This document shows positions 10,035 through 21,999 of a stretch of 64,000 nucleotides of DNA, one piece after another. The stretch comes from Phoronis australis (Eukaryota > Phoronida > Phoronidae), in assembly GCA_002633005.1 (NCBI GenBank), contig NMRA01000405.1:210702-274701 (forward strand). The letters are read 5' to 3'. The notes below the pieces were generated by a model. It saw only the letters and a list, made by a program, of their open reading frames with translations, was not told the DNA's origin and made no database searches. Position 1 is the stretch's first letter. The number at the start of each line of letters is the position of its first letter. A program made the position numbers and the translations under genes.

Positions 10035-12430
10035 TTAAGACATTTATGTTAGGCTTACCTTTTGACAAACTTCGCATTTTTTGTATTTTCACTGCTTAAA
10101 GGTAGCTTGCAGTTAATTTTAAACGTAGCATGATCATTGAACTGTGGTATGGTTACAAAAATGACAAGTCATGGTGTAGTGGCAAAAATGGCTATTTACA
10201 AAAATAACTCAAATTCCTTTTTTTAAAGCTTCAGATATCTAAATACCATGTTTTAACAACTTCAAAATGAGCTCTCTGCAACTCTACAGGCGAAGTGTAT
10301 AGGCTAGAGGCTCTCATCAAAAAGTAATTGAACCGTTTATTTTTTCGTGACGACAGCTCGAACAAGGCTTTGAGTTCAGTAATCCAGTGCCCCTCCCTGT
10401 ACCGATCGAATCTCTCTATGTTGGAAAAAAGTTCAGTTGAACGCCAGCTTACGGGAATATGAATGACAAAAAATGTACCTCTGCTACGAAACAAAACGAT
10501 GTCTTTAGGTCGAAATAACTGAAAAATAGCCAAAAATATATAAACCATTTCAAGAGACTATCGGTAGACTATAGTGGTGATGTCCAGCAGGTGCTGAGAC
10601 AAAGCCTAAAGGCAGACAGATGATTAAAACTCCGGAGTCAAAATCAGACAAGCCACTAACAATGTGACCCACCACCACAAAATGAGTCTTAAGTCGGGAT
10701 TTGTCATTTTTTATTTGTTATTTTTTCTAAAAATAGAGTATTTTCTGATCATTTTGAGGTATGAAAAATGTCCTTATCTTCACAAATGACCGAGTTACTG
10801 CCAATTCTAGTCGGGGAAAGCGAAAATTTAGAGCTTTCAAGAGTCAAGGAAAATGGCCGACAAAAAGTGCCGATAGTGTCTTTAAAATTTCCATATCAAC
10901 CTGCAGTTGAATGCTACATTTCAGACTTACTAGTTTACACAACAACACAAACAAATAAAATAATCAAAAATTAGAAAAAATATAGACCTTATTATGTAAT
11001 CTCAGCCAAAAAGGAGTGATATTCATGTTGGGTTGCTGCAAGTGGATCAATAAATTTCCCAGCTAATGTATAAAGGATCAGTCCACTTGTGGAAGGAGGG
11101 GTTACCGCAAGTAAAACAAGTAGTTTTATTTTAAAAAGTGTATTTTGGAGAAGTTTAATAAATTGAAGTCCTGTAGATTACAAAATACACGTTTGTGGCT
11201 GACTTTTGTTCAAAATAATTCAAAATTTTACGCTAGTGTGAATAATTTTGAAAAAATGACAATCACTCATCCCTATCCAAGTCCACTGACACTGACTGAA
11301 GAGCAACGATTTCCTCGACTTCTCATCGATTGATTCAGCCCTATCGAAGATGGTTCTCTCTTGCAGTAATATTCATCTGCTTGCACCCCGATCCACTGGC
11401 TTTGCAGATACAAGACATTGTTTTGCAATTAAGCTAATCCGGACTGTTTTTTTCAAGTTCTGTTTGTTCAAAACGACTTGGAATCCAACGTAACCGTATT
11501 CATGAAACTCATCTGGCCACGAGTTGCTGCCGTCAGACGACTCGTCGCTGTCACGAAATTCCTCCTTGTCTCCACCAACAAATGTGCTCTTTGGTGAGTT
11601 CAGTTAATTCTCGCTGATCTTGATACGGCAGTCAGAGGCAAGAGTTAATCACTGAGATATCAGCTACACTGCGACCAGCCATCTTACTGTTTTGTAAACA
11701 TGCCGTGACCTCGCGACCCCACAGTTTCACGCCCACTTAACTAGTTCTAGCGAATGAGGTCAGCGATGACTTGGGTTAAAAGGTCGTTGCCAGCTAAAGG
11801 ACTGGTGAGTGACACTTCTATTGAAAATATCCCGAATGCAAAAAGTGGAATAACGACTGATGATTGGACGAAAAGCTCAAAGCGCTTACTACATTCATAA
11901 TGAGCAGAGTTTGAACTTTCTATTGATGTGTTTACGAGCGAATTTGGGTCATCGGAAGACTGAGCAATAACGACACGAAAACCGGCAATTTCGATGAAAA
12001 TTTCACGAGATATGCAGTCGTGGAGAAGGTGATGTTTTTCAAAATGAAATAAATAAGGTTTAAAATGAAGTTTGTTTATTTTAAAGTATTGTTTTGTGAA
12101 GTAGAATGAATAAATAATCATAATCTGCAATAAAAAATTTGACCTAATTTTCACCGATAGCGACTGTTTGCAGTCTTGTCAGGAAATAGAGTTTCCGACT
12201 CATAGGAAGATGACAAAAATGACGGTATATTCTTCTCGAGCTGCATAACGGCTGTCAGACTAACACACGCCATATCAACACCGTATCATCATTATTATCA
12301 CACAAATTCTTGAGCTATAGACTAAAATAAGTTTTACACGACAACGTATTGTTTCTCCGGTCAAATGGCGGCTTGGAAACGCAGACGAAGGTGTGTCAAG
12401 AATGATGCGTTCTAATTGGTCAGTTAAGCC
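10035..12430. other. Intergenic, 3' of the methyltransferase gene; no gene established
   Basis: A 105-codon minus frame at 10231-10548 and a minus frame near 11400-11700 (MAGRSVADISVI start, then an acidic EEFRDSDESSDGSNSW stretch after a stop) are visible. Neither is a recognised intact gene. The second resembles the acidic N-terminal leader of the open frame in the element at 15077-16400. Missing 3' exons of the methyltransferase may lie here, but none was identified. Confidence 0.4.
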
Positions 12431-12536
12431 GTCAGTCGTAATCCTGACGATAGGCCAGTTTTTGGCATTTCACCTGCATTAGTATACATGGAAGCCACAC
12501 ACGTGTTGGGTACTTAACAGTGGCAATGAAGCCTAC

Positions 12537-15500
12537 CTCAACTTGAAAACCAGCACTGTTGAGTAATTTCACATAATCATCCTTGGTAATCAGAGTGCAG
12601 TGGAGATCTCTCATCAGGTTACTCCTTTCATCCTCCGTCACTGTACCTTTGTCATACATATCTTCGATGTACCTGTATTCATAAAAACAGAATTTGACGT
12701 TCCGGTGATAGTTCAACACAAACAGGATACATCAAAACGGAAAACATATTGTTTAAACTCGACAAATCTCAGCAAGTCACGTACCATCGCCTCCATATTG
12801 TTGTGCAATATGAGAGTACTCAGAGCATTTTATAAAATGGTTAGCGAATCTTGATAATTTGTTAAACTGTTTGCCCCATTTTATGCAACAGGAAACATTC
12901 GAAATACGACTCTTTAGTGTCGTAAGAGCATAAAGGCGTCCTTGGTTTGACCCAATTTCTAATGGGAGACTTTTAAATACATGCGCGCACCCAGCCATCA
13001 ATTTGAGGGGGCTCGAATTTCCGTCGATGTGGACCTTTTGCCGACAAAATGTCGGCAGGACTAAAAAGAAAAAAAAAACGGGGTGCTACCTCAAAACTGT
13101 AAACTGTGCGTTTGCGTCTTTTTAGTGGAATTTTGCCTCGTTTTCACGGAGTTTTGTTTCTCTTAGGCGGAACTTTTGCCCACTTCGCCAAACTGGGGGG
13201 GGGGGGGGGNGGGGGGGAGTTTAGGCGAGCCCCCCTGGGTGCGCGCATGAAATAGCACTGAACAATGAGATGAACGTGACGACTGGTCACGTGGGACTGG
13301 ATGCCAGTAGCCCAGAGGACGAAGAGCCACTTTTTTGTTGAAAACACATCACGTCTATAACCGCAAGGGTCTTTTCACGATGTCAAACTGTTCCCCTATG
13401 CCACTCACTGCGAAGACAACGTAACTCATGCAAGCCATGGCACAGCTAGGTGGCGATCAGCCCCCATTGCTTCTTGAAAGTCTCCTTAGTATTATGGTGA
13501 GCAAGGCGGGATGAGTTGACAAGGACGAAGCGCTATCTCCTTCATGAACAGGCATTTTGAGACATTGGATATTTTGTGTAAATCGTTTGAATATCCCACG
13601 GCACCGCAGCGACAATTTTACGGCATGATGATCGCAAATGAATAACACAAAATGCTGCGAAATATAACACTGCAAAGCCATACTCGAATGCAAAACGCTG
13701 CCTATCGAGTAACTTATCACCATCTAGCCCAGTGGCGGATCTATGATACCAGAAGGGGGGGGGTAACATGTTGCTTCGGGGAATTGGGGAAAGTGCGATT
13801 GCCCTGCCCCCCTCCCTAAATCCGCCTGTGTAGCCACCATATTTCGTTATGTCGCCGCTACACCAAAAATGTTTATTGTAATGGGATGCCAGTATAAAAT
13901 ACACTGCTTACAGACTTTAACTTGATGAATCTTTTAAAAATAGAAGTACTGAAACAATTGATATATGATGTCCGATTGAGAACAACACTTCGAGAACAGT
14001 AACATGTAAAGATGGACTGAGTAGAACGTTATTACAACTTACTCCCCTCTTTCTTTTTCAGTTCAAATTTGGTAACTAGAGCAAATGAAAAACTTCTAGC
14101 CAGGGGTTGTATGTCCTGCCGAATGGCAGACTGATGCCCGGGAATGATGCAGAAAAAAATGTAGTTAATGACCTCAATTCTTGGCCAGATTGTGTTGGTT
14201 ATGCATTTTATCAAAATAACTAGTTTATGCAAATTTGCATTATCAGATGATTGGAGTTTGCTTTCTTCGCCCTTAGCACGTGCCATATACCGGTAAAGAA
14301 AAATTAAACACGCCGTAAAATGACTCGAGACCTCGACACGCCTATCACTTTGGGTTGGGAGGAAAACAATGTCGGGATTTGGTTTTTAAAACTTCGAGAA
14401 AAGAATAGTTCTTTCGAAGCAAAAGTTGTTGCGTAGAAAGAGATTCTGTAGCTGACTATAGTCTTCCTAGGTGTCACTTTGAACAACGCGGCCGTTTAAA
14501 TGCAATGCAGAGCACAGAACACAGAATTGCCCCGGTAACGACCGTAACTCCGGGCCGTAACTGCACTGGATTTGAAAGCGCGATTTGCTGTTACAAAAAT
14601 CAAGTCCGCAAAGCAGTTTGCGGGTGGGCGCTAGTCTGAGCAGTTTGCTCTACTTAAGAATTCTTAACAATATAAGGTGAACGCTCAGACGTACAGTTGG
14701 AGTTTAATCCGAAAATCATCAAAACTAGAGCAAAAAATTCAAGTCAGGAGATATATGCTGATATACTGGACACTTTATGAACTTGACTTGAAGACCATAC
14801 AGTGGTGAGCAAAAACAACTTATTGGACGTAATAACTTACATTTTACCGCCACTCTTTAGAACTTCAGCACAGCGTTTGATAAGTGATTCTTTGTCCTTG
14901 ATATGAAGGAATACCAAAATGCCGATTAAAACATCATAACTGCTGGCATCTGTAAGAAACGATGTGTTCTGCAGCAGTGCTACTTAGAAGAATTCTAAAC
15001 CCTGTTTTTATGATTTCAACCAATCCTCGTTTTGTCACCTCCTAATGCATAACTGGCGTCAACCTTCCAAGTTGAAGAAGGATGCAACCGTTTTCGGGTC
15101 ATTTTTAGTAAAAATGCAGTTAGTTGATTATCCAAAACATATTTTTTCAGTTAATAACGGCTTCCCGTGATTTATCAGTTAGTCGTACCTTGCTCCGGAA
15201 GTGACGTTTAGGGGGTTAAGCATTTCCAGCCATTTTGTTTTCAAACATTCTGACTGTGTGAGCTGTAGAGTCGGCATTGTATTACCCAGCTTGTGATAAG
15301 TTCGGTAGTCGTTAGCGTTTGTTAAACCAGTCAACATTCCCATAGGTTGCTGCATACCGGGGTGTACTCATTATTGTCTCACGCCCACTGGGTATACCAT
15401 TACATCGCTTTCCGAAAGATGACACACTCTGCCGTACTTGACTTGTTCACGTGAAGAACGCAGATTTACCCGTCCACGCAACGTACAAAGCAGTGGAGAA

Positions 15501-18500
15501 TAACCGAGTGTGTGGCAATTATTTTCTGCCGTCGGATTACGAAAGAGATATGTACGCGGAATTGATGAAGGTTCCTGCAAAACAACGCTGTTGATTCTCG
15601 GCACTGACCCATTGCCAACCCTGAGAAATGCATTTGTAAGCAGCCCTGCAGGAATATTGAGTAGTGGGAGTGAATACAGGCCCAGTAAGGCGGACAGTTC
15701 GTCGTCCAGTGAACAGACCGGTGAGTCAAACTTTGATAAGTTTATTGTGGACTTGACTTAAGAATTGGAGATAGTTAGAAGCTGCCAGGTGTGTGGCGAG
15801 AATGCCACACGGCAAGATGTAGGCGGTATGGGTGCTCAGGTCACCATCCAGTGGGAACAGCATAGGCACTCCATTTAGGTCGGTATAACAGTGCACGCCA
15901 TGCATTTGGACCAAGACGTCCCACCACGTCTGTCCTCAGTCTCTGCCTCATCCCTTTCAACAGCTGTCTGTGCGTATTCTGTCCCACTATACTCGGGATC
16001 ACACACATATCCACTCACTGACTGTTCGTGAAAAAAATTCTCGTCACTACTGCTATGAAAAATGTCTCCGTCATTCATGTCATCGTGCCTGTGATTTGGG
16101 TCGTCGACTCCAGCCATTTTCAGGCTACCGCAAACTAAATCCAACGTAAATGAGTTCTTTAACAACTTAGCTTGTCGTAGGAAACCAGGACGAAAACAAC
16201 AGTAGAACAGATCCTCACAGTAAACTCAAACGCAGAAACAAAATGGCGGAAAATTCTTAACCCCCTAAACGTCACTTCCAGAGTAAAGCACGACTAATTA
16301 ATGAAATTACGAGAAGCCGTAATTAACTGAAACGTATATCTGGGATAATCAATGAACCGTCTTTTTACTAAAAATAACATGAAAAATGTTGCCTTCTCCT
16401 TTAAAGACAAGAATCAAGTAATAACTCATACTCCTCAAGTTACAAATTGGACATAATGGTCCTTGGTTGGTGGTCTTTTCCCACAGTTGCAAGTGTAACC
16501 AACGCTTATAGTTGCTATAAGCGTTGGTTACACTTGATCGTTTAGCAGTCTTTGAAATGATTTTGCAAATTTTGCTCCAAACTTTTGAGGGTCGTTGAGG
16601 GTTACAGAGCATTATTTTGTTTCAGAGAACTGGATGGGAAAGTCGTTTTTAGTATCTGTTAACAGACCAAAATCGTCTTTGGTATCTTTTTAAAGCTTCA
16701 TTTCACAACTGTTTAGCTGGCAATCATTGAATTCTTTACCGAAGCACTTCGGGATTTCAAACATTACCACGGTCATCCGAACTTGTACTGTTGACTGAGT
16801 AGGCAACTCTGGTCATGTGCGATGCGTAGATGCGCTAATTTCAAATCCGCAAATTAAATTTTGGCCAACCTTAATGAACTCTGAAGCGTTTTCTGGAGTC
16901 GCCGATAATTTTTATGTACTTGCTGGTAACGGAAATTATAAAATCAATTTTATCAGAGTCAAATACCTAATTAGATTCTTACTTGTCAAACATTCTGATA
17001 AGAAATCAATGTCTTACTATTAGGGTCATACTAAGGCAATGACATCAAAGAACAACTCCACAGTTATCGTGTCAAGTCTTCCTTAAACTGTCATCCCACA
17101 TTATACATTACCTAATGGCACGTCGATGAAGTTACCACAGATGTGCGTTACATTGTCACCAAGACCACATCTCCTCGTTAGCTCCTGTCCCAATTCATTG
17201 TTCTTTTGCTGCAACTCCACAGCGGTAACGTGACATTTGAAGTTGCTCACCAGGTAACGAGCAGTGCCCCCGAGACCTGAGCCAACATCTATGCAGCGAG
17301 TGGAGGATCTGAAATGAGACATGCACGATTTATTTTAAGTTGTCATAAATTCAAAAAGATTAACTTATGATTTACACCAATTCTACTTGTAGACTCGATG
17401 CCTCGATTTTGGGCCTGACCATGGAAATATATTTAATAATCACGGGAAAATGCTTTAACCAGGTCTCAAAGTTGCACCCCAATGAGTGAAATTTCTCGTC
17501 AAGATACGAACCACTCCTGAAAGTTATTAGTTTTGACTACTTGAGGCATTGAGTGGAATATTGGTGGTAACCGAGGCTGGAATAGGGCATGGGGATTTTG
17601 CCCTCATCTAAAAAGTCACCTCTCAGAAGTGAAAAAGCACCTTCTCCACTTGTGAGCGAGGGTACTGTAGATGTACACATTAGAAGTGTTTTCTAAGACG
17701 GAAGAAAACCGTCAGCCGTTTCTGTTCAATGCCAGGAGGTTAAACAAGTTGGCTTGTCGCGGCGAGTCCTTCTGCGAGGAGTATGATCTCAAGCAATAAC
17801 CAACTGCTAATTTAACAATAATTACTTGTTGTGTCAATAACTTAAGACCAGTTTATATCGGTAATAGTCTAAATTGAAAGTTTCTTTCTTCGATGGAACA
17901 TGGGTTTACAGGTGTTTCACCAGGAACAATTACACGGACTGATCGATTAATAAGGTTACATAACACTACAAACTACTATTATGTGAAATGACTTAGTCTT
18001 TTTAAAGTGACATAAGCTAAAAATTCGATCAGTTTCGGGCCTTAAGTATTAAATTACGTATACAAGAAGCCCCACTTCCGTCATTTTAATGAGATTACGT
18101 GTTACGACATAAAATTTATGTTGCGAACTCTCGCATAAATGATCGATCTCGGGGCAGCATTTCATGTCGCCACAATGTAACGACAACAATTGTCGCCCGC
18201 TGCATGTATCTAATTTTCGTAATCATGAGACTTCTGAAGATGCCCTAAGTTGGTAAAGAAACAAACATTGTTTTTTAACTTATTGATGGACAGCTGTTAT
18301 GCTTGTGTTCTAAATTTTCAGTTCATAAACATTTTGGTGCCGGCGGAGGGGCAAGGAGTGATCAGCTACCCAACCAGGAGGATCAGCTGTCTGCGTGCAG
18401 GAGGTTTGCCGCTAGCGATCCTCTAGACATCAGACAATTGACTGAACTGTACTGCACGAGAATTGTGATCAAGTTTCGAATCTCTGTAATCGTAACAATC

Positions 18501-19890
18501 AATGGATTGAAAAATCACCAGACTTACGTGAATGTAATCTTAGTGGACATCTTTTGTAATGTATCTGTTCCGTGGTAATGATAGTTGTCAAATTTGTTCA
18601 CATCTTCCACCTTCAGGGGCTCGTCGTCTTTATAGCCAAGCTGCAGAGCATATCAGATAACTACTAATTTAATCGCGAGAATGCAAGTTAGCGTGTTCAT
18701 AAGCGTACAAAAGACAGGACATTGCCGCAAAGGTCTTCTATCTTCAAACTTGAATAATAACAATTGCCAAAGATGTCATTTGTTTCGTTTTTACAAATTT
18801 AATGCTAATTTTATTGATAAAAGCTTCTAATGTTATTGTTGTTTCTATGGTGACATCTGCAGCGTAAAACCACGACAACAAAGTTCATCAATTCTCTTCG
18901 TTAAATTTCATTAAAAATTTTGACTATCATAATTGAAATTCCCCTTTCATAAACTTTACCATATCATTTCTTTGTTTTTGTTTGTTTTGTGCTCGCTATA
19001 CACGCCACCAACACATTGATAGGGTGATGATGGAGCTACGCGAGCCAAGTGTATTCCGTTTTTAGAAATGAGTGTGATAAAATCAAATGTACCATTCAAT
19101 CTATCAGGAGACGGTTACCTGTGAATAGCGTGAGTACGAATTACATCGACACAACTATGATTTGATAGATAACACCATGACTTATTTTAAGTGGTAAACA
19201 AATAGATTCTGTAGACAAGTAAAATATACTATCAGGTAGAAGGGTTACATTGAATCAAGGACGAAACACCTACAGGTAAGACTGAGTCTGTGGAGTCTGT
19301 TGTTTCCTGTTATCAGGCCTAGTGTGGCTTAGTGGGTTAAGTGGGCGCTTCCTTTACTCAAAGTCCTGGGTTCGAATCCCACTGGGGCATGCTGCTAAAC
19401 CCATGAGTAGGGATTCTAGCTTCTCAGCTCCGTTTTAAGTATAGCATAAAAATAGTCCCAGGTGATCATTACAGTGGGCCCATCTGAGCTGCTTGCTCAC
19501 GTCTGATACAACGTATACTATTTTTCATCAGGTCTGTTTATTCCATAATTTATATACCTGCAAATACATCCCAGCCACAGTGGGGATAAAGAACAGGCTT
19601 TGTAATTTCAAGTCCTTGTTTTGTTTTGTCTTATCCTTGTATGCATCAAAAGGAATAGCCAAGCTATGAATTAAAGCAAGCAGCAATAACTTCCAAGTTT
19701 GCCATAACTGTATAATGTATCGGGGGGGGGGGGGGGGGNGGTTCACACTGCGGTGATACTTTTGGCATAGTTAGCTATCTTAAATTATCTCAGTTTGAAG
19801 TTCCAGTTTGTCGAACAGTTTCACTTTAATTGGAGTGTCAAGGATCACGTACCTCTCGTAACTCTTTGTAAATTCTTTCAACTTGCAAAT
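12537..19890 (-). CDS. Class I SAM-dependent methyltransferase, spliced, partial at both ends
   Basis: Five minus-strand exons with GT-AG borders join in one frame: 19890-19853, 18640-18528, 17308-17112, 14949-14841 and 12672-12537, about 197 codons. They encode LQVERIYKELRELGYKDDEP, then KFDNYHYHG, the SAM-binding motif I (CIDVGSGLGGTARYL), motif II (VTAVELQQKN), a GNFIDVPL segment, the motif IV region YDVLIGILVFLHI with LIKRCAEVLKSGGKM, and MYIEDMYDKGTVTEDERSNL. The arrangement resembles small-molecule N-methyltransferases of the sarcosine/dimethylglycine type, but the substrate cannot be read from sequence. The last exon may instead read on to a stop at 12432; I prefer the GAG|GTAGGC donor because family members usually continue further. 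The start exon is not found. Introns hold a TTAA element, a MITE and a SINE. Confidence 0.8.
13010..13140. repeat. Dispersed repeat shared with 61555-61665
   Basis: GGGGGCTCGAATT, GACCTTTTGC and GTGCGTTTGCGT-like blocks occur in the same order in the reverse complement of 61555-61665. This is a low-identity old repeat without coding potential. It lies in an intron of the methyltransferase. Confidence 0.5.
13730..13830. mobile_element. 101-bp MITE with CAGTGGCGGAT termini
   Basis: The left end CAGTGGCGGATCTA (13730) pairs with the right end, which reads CACAGGCGGATTTA inward from 13830. TAGCC directly flanks both sides (13725-13729 and 13831-13835), consistent with a 5-bp target duplication. 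The inside is G/C-homopolymer-rich. It lies in an intron of the methyltransferase gene. Confidence 0.6.
15077..16400. mobile_element. 1324-bp TTAA-flanked transposon with ~170-bp inverted repeats (copy E)
   Basis: The right end is GTTGCCTTCTCCT followed by TTAA (16401-16404). The left end is TTGA (15073-15076) then AGAAGGATGCAACC. Inverted arms of about 170 bp share TTTTTAGTAAAAA, TTGATTATCC and GGAAGTGACGTTTAGGGGGTTAAG-like blocks. The element has the same length (1324 bp) and layout as the one at 41346-42669. Inside, on the minus strand, is a degenerate open frame beginning at 16117. It lies in the methyltransferase intron between 17112 and 14949. Confidence 0.8.
15875..16117 (-). pseudogene. 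Degenerate transposon ORF, acidic leader then Cys-rich block
   Basis: From an ATG at 16117 the frame reads MAGVDDPNHRHDDMNDGDIF, an acidic Ser-rich stretch, SVSGYVCDPEYSGTEY, then TSWSKCMACTVIPT, a stop, and MECLCCSHW in the same frame. The W-x-K-C-x2-C-x-(V/M)-(I/M)-PT...EC-x-CC order resembles the P2X7 intracellular (ballast) domain family that is often multicopy in invertebrate genomes. A catalytic role cannot be assigned. The ATG and first residues are shared with the copy at 42335 (MAGVGDPYHSD). Confidence 0.4.
16490..16536. repeat. Perfect 22-bp inverted repeat with 3-nt loop
   Basis: Positions 16490-16511 and 16515-16536 are exact reverse complements separated by TTG. The arm begins CAAGTGTAACC and ends CTTATAG. 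It could fold as a hairpin RNA or cruciform, or be a snap-back cloning or assembly artefact. Confidence 0.75.
19318..19530 (+). mobile_element. tRNA-derived SINE
   Basis: The head carries an A-box (TGGCTTAGTGG) and a B-box (GGTTCGAATCC, about 19370) at tRNA-like spacing, ending in CCCACTGGGGCA. The 5' acceptor strand does not pair with it, so this is not an intact tRNA. An unrelated ~130-bp body follows (CATGAGTAGGGATTCTAGC onward). It lies in a methyltransferase intron; transcription by RNA polymerase III is inferred only. Confidence 0.6.
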
Positions 19891-20820
19891 CTGAAACAGA
19901 CACAATGACAACGCAGAAAATTCAGTTAAAATGCATCCACAACTCAATCGCATACGGCGGGCTTCTAGGAGTATTTTAGTACCATAAAAATGGCGCAGAA
20001 TACGTCGAACCCGTCAGAAATTGGGAATGCATTGTAGCCTATCTAATATAAAACTGTTTGCAATTTTCATGAAAATATGCCACAAAGCTCTAAAGATACA
20101 GACGCAAACGTGAAAACTAGCACAGCGGTAGCAAAAGCTGTCTAAAAAGTCGTGAGTTGCTGTTTTCACATTTATAAGAAAACATCTGCAAAAATTCACA
20201 AAGATCGTGCAATGAATCAGCAGGTCGGAAAAAATACAAAATCGTCACTAGAGTGTACCACAGTTGTCACTCCGATCCGAAAATCAACGTTGGCTATGTT
20301 CTTCTCACCAGCAACACAACTGCTAAGTTTCATTACGATCCCTTGAGCCATTTGGTGGATAAAGAGGCGGACGCCAAAACAGACTCGAAATAATAAAAAT
20401 GACCAATAGGTGGCGAATACGGCAACTTCTAAATAAAAACCTATATGCCAAATTTCACGAAAATCCAGCAAAGAGGCAAACGAAAAAATGCCACTAGGAG
20501 GCACATCTGTAGTCGGATTGGCTGAAAAGTCGTCGTCTGTTGTCATCTCTATAGGACCAGATGTGCCAAATTTCACAGGTATCCTCTAAAAGGTCTCAAA
20601 ACTCAAGACTTCGAGTTCAGACTCAAAATCTTGGGGACATCATGCGCAAAATAAGATAATACGTGCAGTTGTCCAAGTACCATAATGCACTTGGGCACTT
20701 GGGCACAGTACAAGAGACAATGATCTGGAATTCATACCAAAGAAGAAAAAGCAAATGTTAAAAATAGTGTCACTTTAGAGTTAAAAGTTTAGATCACAGA
20801 AGAGCGACACTTGAGCGCTA

Positions 20821-21797
<977 letters not shown>

Positions 21798-21999
21798 GGG
21801 ACTTTGGTGTGGACGGGACTTAGAGAAATCGAATGAACAACTTGGAATACCGACGTCTCTCACGACGAAGACATCGTTGATGACGCGGGCACAGGCAATA
21901 CCGGTGATGCCGGCAGTAACTCGATGGCCGGACAATGGGTTAAAAACCACAAATCACAAGGACGTCACTCATGATACGTGTTCACGATGCGTTTAAATC

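Noticed and set aside
10231-10548. 105-codon minus frame as a gene
   Set aside because: No recognisable domain, no splice or promoter context, and length within chance expectation.
19318-19390. Functional tRNA gene
   Set aside because: A- and B-boxes are present, but the 5' and 3' acceptor strands do not pair and a SINE-like body follows.
20217-20576. 119-codon minus frame as a gene
   Set aside because: No domain; the composition and the CCAAATTTCACG-type repeated phrases at DNA level suggest old repeat sequence.
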